The notes under the pieces are model-generated. The model searched no databases. It was given only the letters and a program-made list of their open reading frames with translations, and was not told the DNA's origin. The position numbers and the translations under genes were made by a program. From Costus lasius (lineage: Eukaryota; Streptophyta; Magnoliopsida; Zingiberales; Costaceae): a DNA stretch of 64,000 nt. The stretch spans positions 6,262,001-6,326,000 of the forward strand of contig JANVAS020000222.1 of NCBI GenBank assembly GCA_027563935.2, in the 5' to 3' direction. Position 1 is the stretch's first letter, and the number at the start of each line of letters is the position of its first letter. Positions 54,771-64,000 of the stretch are shown here, in pieces.

Positions 54771-55982
54771 TCTTACTATCAGGCAAATCCTATGGCTATA
54801 GCAGAAGATAAATAACTCATGCAATTCTATTATTAAACAATAAAAAGAAAGCATGGATCTTATGTGGTAAAAGCCCATAGAGCCTAAGTAAGACCTTAAA
54901 TCAACTTAAGTCTTCACTTGCTCTTCTTGGGTCTTTTGCATCTCATCTGGTCCAACCCAGGGCCCTAGCGCTCAATGCAGCTCAGGTGCACCCACCAGCT
55001 GAATGCGCCTCTGCGATGTGTGCTTTTGTGCTCTTGTCTAATTAAAATACATTTTAATCTATCTAGACAAGCTTGATTCGCAGGTCAATTATACAATAAA
55101 TTCATTAAAATGTGATTCGCAGATCACAAAAATAATAATTTACCAGGCTCGCAGGCCCCAGCACAGCACACATTAAAAGGGCAACCCACATAAGATTAAA
55201 TAAACAAACATCATGGCATCATTCAATCAACATGTGATCCATTACAAGAAAATAAAATTTTGAAAACCCATTGGCATCAATTTTAATTTTCTTATGTGCC
55301 TTACAACCTTACAATGGTCCATTGATAGGGATCCACTCATCAATCTAGTTAGATCCATGCCCTTACATGCACCAAGTCCTAACTGACTCGAGTTGACCTA
55401 ATGGTCAACCATGCATGCGCCAAGGGCTGAACAGCCAACATGAGTTCTGGCAAGCGGGTGTGACCCCGGGCCTAACTTATGTGTGTTCACTGGTTGTCTC
55501 AACCAGACCTCGCTACACGCCTTTGATGCAGTTAACCTATAGCCACCTCGTGCTTGTGCACATGTGCTATCTGGTCAACCCATCTAGGCTGTCAGATGGT
55601 CTGATCAGACTTAGTTGATCTATACTAGATGATGCTTTCAACCCCATCAACCCATCTAAGGGTTTAAAGTAGGGCCTTAGATCTAGATGAGGCGCGCAAG
55701 ATCTTTTGTTTTGTCAAAAACAACATGTAAGAAGCGCCAACAAACATGCGCCATCCATAACAATTGTAGAGTCCCCTTCAAGGGGGAGCGCAACTTTGAC
55801 AAAAACAACAACAAGCACCAATACATGCGGCTAAGAGCAATAAACATCATGCATGTTGTTTTCGCATCATAAATTTTTCATGAGCTTGCGCATGTAACCA
55901 ACCATAGATCTAAGCATAAGTGTAAACATGGATCACACGAGCAAACATAATAGCATGCATAAAGCCGAGCTCTGATACCAAT

Positions 55983-58900
55983 TGAAGAAACCCCTTTCGA
56001 GAGGGGGGCGAAAACCCTAAGCATGGCGCAAATAAAATTTTGCAAGCGGAAGCAAGGGTTTGATGATCTTTTGCATGCCATATGATCAACTATCATAGAT
56101 TGAATAGATCAAGAGTAGATCATACCAATGCCATCGGTTTGGTTGGTGCCTTGGAAGCAAAGACGCAAGTGCTCCTTCTCCAAAGGTGACGCACACAACA
56201 AGTGAAGATGGCTTGCTCCTTTGAATCCTTTGTGCTAGCAAAGTGTTTCAATGGGACCTTGTCGCGTGAAGGAGAGGATAGAGATGGCTTGCTCTCGGCC
56301 GAATGCCTCCTCTTGTCGTCAACACACTCTCCTCTCCACGAGATTGCAAGCGGTCATCATCCAAGAGTGAAGGGAACCCCTTCTAAAGGGGTAGAAACCC
56401 ATATGGTGGCGCAACAAAATTTCGCATGGGATATTAGGGTTTCTAAAGATCTATATATGTCATATAACTAGCTTTCGAATATTTGAATGGATAAAGAAAA
56501 ACTCATACCATTGCCATCGGTTTGATGAAGCTTTGGAAGGAAAGACGCAATCGAGCCTTCTCCTAAGTTTCACACACAAGATGATCAATGCGCCTACCCT
56601 TGGTGCTCCTTGTGCTAGCAAAGTTCCAAGGTGTCCTTGATCGAAAAAGGAAGGGAGAGAGCAACCTCTTGCTTGGTCGAAACTTCCTCTCTTCTAAACG
56701 TTGTCGCCTCACGCAAAAACGTCTAGAGGAAAACTTCAGATGGCGAGAATAGAGGAATGGTCTCTTCGAACATGATCCTCATCCAAGTGGAGATCATGGT
56801 TACTAAAAATAGTAACCACCACTCGCCCCAACGTTCACGCCAAGTGAACATGTCGCCAAGCCTTGAACCATGCGCTCATTTCATGAGCCGGTTCAACTTG
56901 GTCTGGTTCAAAGACCATTCGACCCAAGCCATCAGTCCAGATCACATTGAACCCTAAAGGTCAGGATCCGACCGTTGATCTCTAGATGCTTCTGATCTCA
57001 CCGATCTGGCATCTATTCTCTCAATCGAAGCTTACCGATCTGTAGTCCTAATCAATCAGACATGATCAGACTAGACCTCACTTACAATCAGAGATTAAAT
57101 CCCTTTAAACTGAACCCAAACAATTCAGTCCTCATGATCTGACTTAAGTAAGCCATATCATCAAATTGTGCGACCCTGAGGGTTTCCTTTAAATGTCGGT
57201 AACGATAATTTACATTATCACGATCAGTGAGGGGTATCTAGCAACACATCACTGTCTCCCGATATAAAGGAAAGAGTCTTCCAAGACTACACCCAAACCA
57301 CAGCACAAGTGTGAATCAACTCACAAAGCATACATATTTCCTTTGCCACTGGATGTTCTTATTGGACAAGCGTGTCAAGCTTGTAGCTCCAATATGATGA
57401 GCATGATTAGATCAGATGAACATAGTCACCTGGGTATGGCCATACACTTTCGCAATCATCTCATCCAGGGGGCCCCTTTAGAACATCATACTCCTTAAAC
57501 AAGGAGACGACAATCCTATGTCTATCACTAGTGCCCTAACATGACTCAAGCTCACCATCCAAGATAGTCTATAATCATTATGTTTCAAATGATATTGAAC
57601 TAACTCAAAACAATGACAATCATCATTTAGAAAACACAAGTGATCTCAAGTCAGAGGAAATGTGCCACTTGTCTCACTCAAGGAATATTCACATTGTGAC
57701 AAGCAATTGAATATCCTAGTAGGGTCTGTCCAGTACATCCAATGTACCCATGAGTCCACATCTTATTCCATGCTCGAAGCATCCTATAAGATTAGAACAC
57801 ATATTAGTCTTAACCATATCAAGGATGTCTCATGTTCACCAAGATATATCGACTAAGGACACAACAGCATGTCAGCCCAGCTGAACAGCTTTGAGACATT
57901 ATTCAGAAGAACATATATTGCAGCAGACAATGTAACAACCTGAATAATAACCATGCCTTTATAAACATAAAAGTTTATTACATGATACTGATACAATCCC
58001 AAGGCCTCAAACATTAGGCTAAGGGCATACCCCAACAAAGAGAAGCGTTGAGGCGTTTTTACAAAGTCGCCTTGATGACTTTCCAAAAATGGAATGACAT
58101 GAAGTAATGCTTTGAAAACCGACCAAAACGCTTAAGCATTGAACCAAGCGTTCACACACATGTGAACCGGTTCATGCTCAATCGATCCAATTGACTTTGG
58201 TCCAAAAAAACCAAATCAAATCAGCCCAAGCCATGGTCTAGACCTCATTGAACCAATAGGTTCCAGATCTAACCGTTCATCTCCTGATGCTCCTGATCTT
58301 ACCGATCTAGCATCATCTCTCTCGATCGAAGCTTACCGATCTCAAGCCCTAATCAATCAAACATGATCAGACTAGATCTCACTTACAATCAGAGATTAAA
58401 TCCCTTTAAATTGAACCCAAACAATTCAGTCCACACTATCTGACTCAAGTAAGCCATATCATCAAATTGTGCGACCCTGAGGGTTTCCTTTAAATGTCGG
58501 TAACGATAACTTACGTTATCACGATCAGTGAGGGGTATCTAGCAACACATCACTGTCTCCCGATATAATGGAAAGAGTCTTCCAAGACTACACCCAAACC
58601 ACAGCACAAGTGTGAATCCACTTCACAAGGCATGCATGTTTCCTTTGCCACTGGATGTTCTTATTGGACAAGCGTGTCAAGCCTGTAGCTCCAATATGAT
58701 GAGCATGATTAGATCAGATGCACATAGTCACCTGGGTATGGCCATACACTTTCTCAATCATCTCATCTAGGGGGCCCCTATAGAACACCACACTCCTTCA
58801 ACAAGGAGACGGCAATCCTCTATCTATCACTAGTGCCCTAACCTGACTCATGATCATTATCCAAGATAGTCTATAACCATTATGTTTCAAATGATATTGA

Positions 58901-59339
58901 ACTACCTCAAAACAATGACAATCATCATTTAGAAACACAAGTGATCTCAAGTCAGAGGACATGTGCCACTTGTTGCAATCAAGGATCATTCACATTGTGA
59001 CAAGCAATTGAATGTCCTAGTAGGGTCTGTCCAGTACATCCAATGTACCCATGAGTCTACATCTTATTCCATGCTCGAAGCATCCTATAAGATTAGAACA
59101 CATATTAGTCTCAATCATATCAAGGCTGTCTCATGTTCACCAAGATATATCGACTAAGGACATTTAGCATGTCAGCCTAGCTGAACAGCATTGAGACATT
59201 ATTCAGAAGAACACACATTGCAGCAGATGATGTAACAACCTGAATAATAACCATTGCCTTTATAAACACAAGAATGTATTACATGATACTTATACAATCC
59301 CAAGGCCTCAAACATTAGCCTTAAGGGCATACCCCAACA
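55983..59339 (-). repeat. K6 5' LTR (split by S3)
   Basis: Parts 55983-56367 and 58043-59339. The first part is very like the start of the K4 LTR (TGAAGAAACCCCTTTCGAGAG). The second carries the GTATGGCCATAC and GATAAC..GTTATC blocks. The halves join correctly once S3 and one copy of AAGAG are removed. Confidence 0.92.
56368..58037 (-). mobile_element. S3: solo LTR of the K family inside the K6 LTR
   Basis: 1670 bp, TGAAGGGAACCCC..CATACCCCAACA on the plus strand. The TSD AAGAG is perfect (56363-56367 and 58038-58042). There is no internal sequence. It is an LTR within an LTR of the same family, so local counts of LTR-like ORFs here are doubled. Confidence 0.94.
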
Positions 59340-61743
59340 CATACTTGGTTATCTGACATGGAGTCCATTTCGGCTCGCATAGCTTCAAGCCATCTAGCTG
59401 AGTCCGGTCCACTGACCGCATCCGCATAAGTGAGGGGTTCATCATTATCAATGATGTAGACTCCGTCATAGCGATCAGGCTGTCGACGGATCCTTCCCGA
59501 TCTTCGCGGTTCCCGTGATATCTGAGCCTCAGATTGTTCAGTAACCTGTTCTACCGGCTCAGGCTCATCCAACTGTGCTTGACTACTTTGTCCTTCCTCT
59601 GGATTCTCATCCAATTTTATTTCTGTCTCACTAGCCTCTTGCAGAAGAAACTCCTCAAGAAAAATGGCCGTCCGAGCAACAAATACCTTGTTCTCCTTGG
59701 AATCGTAGAAATAATAACCCTTAGTTTCCTTAGGGTAACCGACAAAGATACATTTGTCAGATCTGCTCTCTAGTTTCCCAGAGGCGAGCTTTTTGACATA
59801 AGCCTCGCAGCCCCAGATCTTAATAAATGCCAAGCTAGGCTGTTTCCCATACCATAATTCAAATGGGGTCTTTGAAACTGCCTTGGATGGCACTCGGTTT
59901 AGTACCTTTGCAGCTGTCTCCAGTGCAAATCCCCAAAAGGAGTAAGGTAGAGTAGCCTGACTCATCATAGAATGAACCATATCTAGTAAGGTTCTGTTCC
60001 TCCTTTCGGATACACCATTCCATTGCGGTGTTCCTGGCGGAGTGAGCTGTGAGATAATCCCACACTCCTTTAGATAGTCAGTAAACTCTCGACTTAGGTA
60101 TTCTCCACCTCGATCAGAACGAAGTGCCTTGATATTTCGGCCCAGCTGATTTTGTACTTCATTCTTGAACTCTTTGAACTTGTCAAAAGATTCACTTTTA
60201 TGTCTCATTAAATAGACATACCCATATCTACTGAAATCATCAGTAAAGGTAATGAAGTATTGATAGCCACCTCTGGCATGTTTACTAAATGGCCCACACA
60301 CATCACTGTGTATAAGGTCAAGTAAACCTGAAGCCCTTTGACCTTTATTAGGAAAAGGAGACTTCGTCATTTTGCCTATTAAACAAGCTTTGCATGTATC
60401 AATCTCCTCATAAGAGAATGATCCCAGCAGTCCATGATCATGCAACCGCTTAATGCGCTTCTTGTTAATATGGCCTAAACGACTATGCCATAGCAAGGTG
60501 CTGTCATCAGCATACTTGGCTTTCTTATTATCAATGTTTTGTATAGAACATTCCATGTCCAACATTAATAACACATTGCTAATTTATCCAGTAGCATAAA
60601 CAATATTATCTAAAGATAAAACACACTTTGAAATATTACATTCAAAGGAAAACCCTTTCTTGACTAGAGCAGGAATAGAGATAATATTCTTGGTAATGTT
60701 AGGAACAAAATAACAATTGTTTAATTCTAATACAAGTCCAGATGGTAATGAGATGTAATATTCTCCTACAGCAACAGCAGCAACCCGTGCCCCGTTTCCA
60801 ACTCGTAGGTCCACCTCATGCTGTCCCACCTGTCTTCTTCTTTTGAGTTCCTGTACATTTGAACAAATGTGAACTCCACATGCAGTGTCTAACACCCATG
60901 AAATAGAAGAAGAAAACATGACCTCAGTCACATAAATACCTGAGCCAGAAGCGATGCTTCCCTTCTTGTCTCCTTGGAGCGCTTTACAGTCCTTTTTTCA
61001 GTGACCCAGCTGGCCACAGTGGAAACATCTGTACTCCTTCGACCGCTTAACCTTTTGTTTCAGCGCCTTGTTGTAGTTTTTGACTGGGGCTTTGCCCTTC
61101 TTCCCCTTCTTCTTGTTCCTAGAAGGAACCATTAAGACAGAGGTTGAAGGCTTTCCCTTCAGAGTCTCCTCAGTAGTCAAGAGCATATTCAGCAATTCTG
61201 CCGGAGTACAGTCGATTTTGTTCATATTAAAGTTAATGATGAACGCATCGAAAGAGGGCGGTAGAGACTGCAGAATAATATCTATAGCAAGCTCCTGATT
61301 GATGGTATGTCCCAGTTTCTCTAGAGCCTCCTTGTGCCCAATCATCTTGAGCACGTGAGCTCCCACTGGACTCCCTTCAGCCAGTTTGCTCTGAAAGAAC
61401 AGCTTGGTCAAGTTATAGCGCTCAGTCCTCGCCTGTGCAGCATACAGCATCTTGAGGTTTGCTATAATTTCTATAGCAGACATATCCTCATGCTGACGCT
61501 GCAGCGGTGGCGTCATAGACGCTAGCATCAGGCAAGCGACATCAATGCTATCGTTGACATGCTTTTCATAGGCTTCCCGAACCGCCCTTGCGGCGTTCGG
61601 AGCGGGTTGAGGTGGTATCGCCGTCTCGAGGACATACAGTTTCCTCTCTGCCTTAAGAACAATCTTAAGGTGTCCATACCAGTATGAGAAGTTTGGCCCA
61701 GCAAACTTCTCCCTTTCTAGTAGGGTCGCACATTGAAGTTCAT
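59340..61743 (-). pseudogene. K5 pol 5' fragment (GAG, protease, integrase, linker), broken
   Basis: Begins at ATG 61741-61743 and covers gag, zinc knuckle, protease, integrase H-H-C-C and D,D,E, up to the DNQV position at the RT edge, where K6 inserted. Breaks: a 1-bp deletion near 61725 (codon 7) shifts the frame. TGA at 60998-61000 replaces the Trp of the knuckle (GHW). TAA at 60584-60586 replaces a Ser of the TGSINNG region. One codon is missing near 59656 (FLEEF versus FLEKEF). The 266-codon ORF starting at 61798 enters gag from an upstream out-of-frame ATG and is not the native start. Confidence 0.93.
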
Positions 61744-62036
61744 GGTGTTCGTTGCTGAGGAATCTACAACAATGCAAGAACAGCAAGGTCAGTATCAATG
61801 TATAGAATCAATCCAGGACTTAAGAAAGATTCTTTTTCTCACTATTTTATCTGACTGAAAAATCCATTAAAACAGTCCGAAAGAGTAACACTCTTTTAGT
61901 GAGATGGGATTCAGATTTCATACTTGATCTTCGCGTCCCGCTCAGGCGAGATAAGATGCACAGAGAGTACAAGCACTAATTTCTGGTAGGCAGTCCTTGC
62001 CAATCGCCAACCCGTGCGATTCCCCTTCATCTGGGC
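61744..62036 (-). other. K5 leader, proximal part
   Basis: Collinear with the first ~290 bp of the other leaders (CGCTCAGGCGAGATAAGATG block near 61939). Cut after CTTCATCTGGGC by K7; TGGGC (62032-62036) would be the K7 TSD. Confidence 0.88.
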
Positions 62037-63772
62037 TGTTAGGGTATGCCCTTAAGGCTAATGTTTGAGGCCTTGGGATTGTATAAGTATCATGTAATAA
62101 ACTTTTGTGTTTATATAGGCATGGTTATTATTCAGGTTGTTACCTTGTCTGCTGTAATAAGTGTACTACTGAATAATGTCTCAAAGCTGTTCAGCTTGGC
62201 TGACATGCTCTATGTCCTTAGTCGAGATATCTTGGTGAACATGAGACAGCCTTGATATGATTGAGACTAATATGAGTGCTAATCTTATAGGATGCTTCGA
62301 GCATGGAATAAGATGTAGACTCATGGGTACATTGGATGTACTGGACAGACCCTACTGGGATATTACATTGCTTGTCACAATGTGAATAATCCTTGTAAGC
62401 AGCAAGTGGCACATTTCCTTTGACTTGAGATCACTTGTGTGTCTAAATGATGATTGTCATTGTTTTGAGGTAGTTCAATATCATTTGAAATATAATGATT
62501 ATAGACTATCTTGGATGGTGAGCATGAGTCAGGTTAGGGCACTAGTGATAGATAAAGGATTGCCGTCTCCTTGTTCAAGGAGTGTGATGTTCTGAAGGGC
62601 CCCCTATATGAGATGATTGAGATAGTGTATGGCCATACCCAGATGACTATGTTCATCTGATCTAATCATGCTCATCGTATTGGAGTTACAGGCTTGACAT
62701 GCTAGTCCAATAAGAACATCCAGTGGCAAAGGAAACATGCATGCCTTGTGAAATGATTCACACTTGTGCTATGGTTTGGGAGTAGTCTTGGAAGACTCTT
62801 TCCTTTATATCGGGAGACAGTGATGTGTTGCTAGATACCCCTCACTGATCGTGATAACGTAAGTTATCGTTACCGACATTTAAAGGAAACCCTTAGGGTC
62901 GCACAATTTGATGATATGGTTTACTTAAGTCAGATCGTGTGAACTGAATTCTTTGAGTTCAGTTTAAGGGGTTTTGAACTCTGATCGTATGTGAGATCTG
63001 GTCTGATCATGTTTGATTGGTGAAGACCTTAGATCGGTAAGCTACGATCGAGAGTATGGATGCTAGATCGGTGAGATCAAGAGCATCGTGAGATGAACGG
63101 TCAGATCTAAAACCCTAGGGTTTGATATGGTCTAGACCACATGGCTTGAGCTATTTCGGTTTGGTTCATGAACCAAAGTCGATTGGAATGTTTTTAGCTT
63201 GAACCGGTTCACAATTGTGAACGCATGGTTCAATGCTAAAATGCGTTTGGGTTGGCTTGAGCGCATGGCTTGATGAGCTTCCATTTATGGAAAGTCATCA
63301 AGGCCGGTTTCACTTCAACGCCTAAACGTATATGCGTTTGCTCTCTTCTCTTCAACGCCTTGGACTTTCGTTGAGGTGTGGTAGACGACGAGAAGGAGAG
63401 GTTGGGCAGGAAGAGCTCTCGGCCAAAAAGGAGGTTCATCATCCCTTCCATACGACAAGTGCTTTGAAGAACCTTGCTAGCACAAGGATCTCAAAGAAGT
63501 GGCCGTTGATCATCTTGTGTGCGACGACAAGGAGGAGACCTCTTTTGTTCTCTTGACTCCAAGATACGTCTCACACAATGGCTATGGTATGATCTTCCAT
63601 TCATACTTGCATATCGTTAACATGTTGATCATATGATTCTTCAAACGATCCATGGAAACCCTTGCTTCCGCTATGAAAGGGTGATATGCGCCCCTTTAGG
63701 GTTTCACCCTCTTTGCGCTCCCCCTTGAAGGGGACCTATTAGGGATTCGCTCCCTCATGAAAGGGACCAACA
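62037..63772 (+). repeat. K7 5' LTR with duplicated tail hairpin
   Basis: 1736 bp, TGTTAGGGTATGCCC..AGGGACCAACA. Compared with K2 the tail is longer: after CCCCTTGAAGGGGACC (63721-63736) a second hairpin-like unit, TCCCTCATGAAAGGGACC (63751-63768), follows before the end. The palindromes GTATGGCCATAC (about 62627) and GATAAC-GTAA-GTTATC (about 62853) are present. Confidence 0.92.
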
Positions 63773-63774
63773 AT

Positions 63775-63786
63775 TGGTATCAGAGG
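63775..63786 (+). other. K7 primer-binding site
   Basis: TGGTATCAGAGG, two bases after the LTR end. Same last-base variant as K4. The rest of the leader (63787-64000) contains nothing I can call; the 69-codon ORF at 63774 overlaps the PBS and is not a gene. Confidence 0.88.
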
Positions 63787-64000
63787 AGGAATTGCTTGAT
63801 TCACATGATTGCTTGTTTGTGATCCTTGTTTGTATGATATGCTTAGATCTAAACTACATGCGAGAGTTACATATTAAGTTTGCATATCCGAAACTTGATG
63901 TATGTCTCCTTTGCGCATGTGTTGGCGCTTGCTATGGTTTTCATGCACGTTTCCTTGTTGCGCATGTGTTGGCGCTTGTGTAGTTTTTCTACAAATCAAA

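Larger units (their letters stand above)
54771..59339 (-). mobile_element. K6: remnant of a copia element (leader plus 5' LTR), holding S3
   Basis: Leader 54771-55982 with PBS complement GCTCTGATACCA at 55969-55980. The 5' LTR runs from 55983 to 59339, split by S3; its net length is about 1682 bp. The right edge CCCCAACA is followed by CATAC and K5 pol. Pol, 3' LTR and the proximal leader were lost in the 54770/54771 deletion. Oddity: 55771-55793 in the leader is a stray copy of an LTR tail (GTCCCCTTCAAGGGGGAGCG plus CAA) identical to the end of the K3 LTR. Confidence 0.85.
52396..62036 (-). mobile_element. K5: Ty1/copia element in G3, containing the remains of K6
   Basis: K5 comprises a 3' LTR (52396-54088), a pol 3' fragment (54109-54770), a pol 5' fragment (59340-61743) and the start of the leader (61744-62036), all minus strand. 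K6 inserted in pol, with TSD CATAC preserved at 59340-59344. One deletion then removed K5's RT segment together with K6's 3' LTR, pol and part of its leader. The alternative, two unrelated truncated elements, explains neither the missing CATAC on the left nor the complementary pol halves. The left flank TATGG has no visible partner because K7 cuts K5 at 62037. Confidence 0.82.
62037..64000 (+). mobile_element. K7: 5' end of a plus-strand copia element, running off the window
   Basis: 5' LTR 62037-63772, PBS and ~214 bp of leader. Because a PBS and leader follow the LTR, this is not a solo LTR. Pol and 3' LTR lie to the right. Insertion in the K5 leader makes it younger than K5. Confidence 0.9.

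Noticed and set aside
1..64000. CRISPR array, bacterial operon or host protein-coding gene
   Set aside because: No spaced direct repeats of CRISPR type and no ribosome-binding-site-led gene runs. Every long ORF belongs to a retrotransposon.

Overview
This is a plant nuclear, heterochromatin-like window built almost entirely from nested LTR retrotransposons. I see no host gene, rRNA, functional tRNA, CRISPR array or bacterial-type operon. The case for a plant rests on Ty1/copia elements with the single-frame order GAG-PR-INT-RT-RNaseH. Their LTRs are about 1.7 kb, the elements about 9.1 kb, and the primer site matches plant initiator tRNA-Met, which looks Angela/Tork-like. Non-coding signatures of Athila/Tat-type Ty3/gypsy elements (an AGCGCT..GGGAGGCAACCC box) are also present. 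The species cannot be named from this window.

Labels used: K1-K7 are copia elements of one family, S1-S3 are solo LTRs, G1-G3 are gypsy-type elements, T1 is a Tekay/Del-like LTR and R1 is an inverted tRNA-derived SINE-like composite. Layout: T1 LTR (1-2666) cuts the 3' end of K1 (-, 2667-29030). K1's leader is split by K2 (+, 7774-26971, TSD CAATA). K2's 5' LTR holds R1 (8737-9729, TSD GTAAG), and K2's pol is split by K3 (-, 14316-23407, TSD CTACG), which carries a full-length 1294-aa ORF. K1 itself sits in gypsy-type G1 (+, 29031-37704). G1 also carries solo LTR S1 (31322-34709, TSD CTCTG), which contains solo LTR S2 (32610-34268, TSD ACATC). G1 is inserted in G2 (-), a pol-less gypsy relative seen at 37710-39914 and 49003-49732. 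G2 is further split by K4 (-, 39915-48997, TSD GTAAT), a structurally complete copia element, and abuts G3 (-, 3' LTR 49733-51574 and 3' non-coding region to 52395). G3 is cut by K5 (-, 3' LTR from 52396). K5 contained K6 (-, TSD CATAC on its right); one deletion fused K5 pol to the K6 leader at 54770/54771. The K6 5' LTR holds solo LTR S3 (56368-58037, TSD AAGAG). K5 pol resumes at 59340-61743 and is cut at 62037 by K7 (+), which runs off the window.

The six target-site duplications paired at both ends, plus reading frames that rejoin exactly across insertions, give a relative order: G2, then G1/G3, then K1/K5/S1, then K2/K6/S2, then K3/R1/S3. K4 and K7 are undated by nesting except as younger than their hosts. 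Only K3 and K4 keep an uninterrupted polyprotein, and K3 has lost one zinc-knuckle cysteine, so K4 is the best candidate for an autonomous copy. The least ordinary material is the R1 trimer, the clusters of short dyads in the gypsy LTRs and 3' regions, and the variable but hairpin-preserving tail of the copia LTR.
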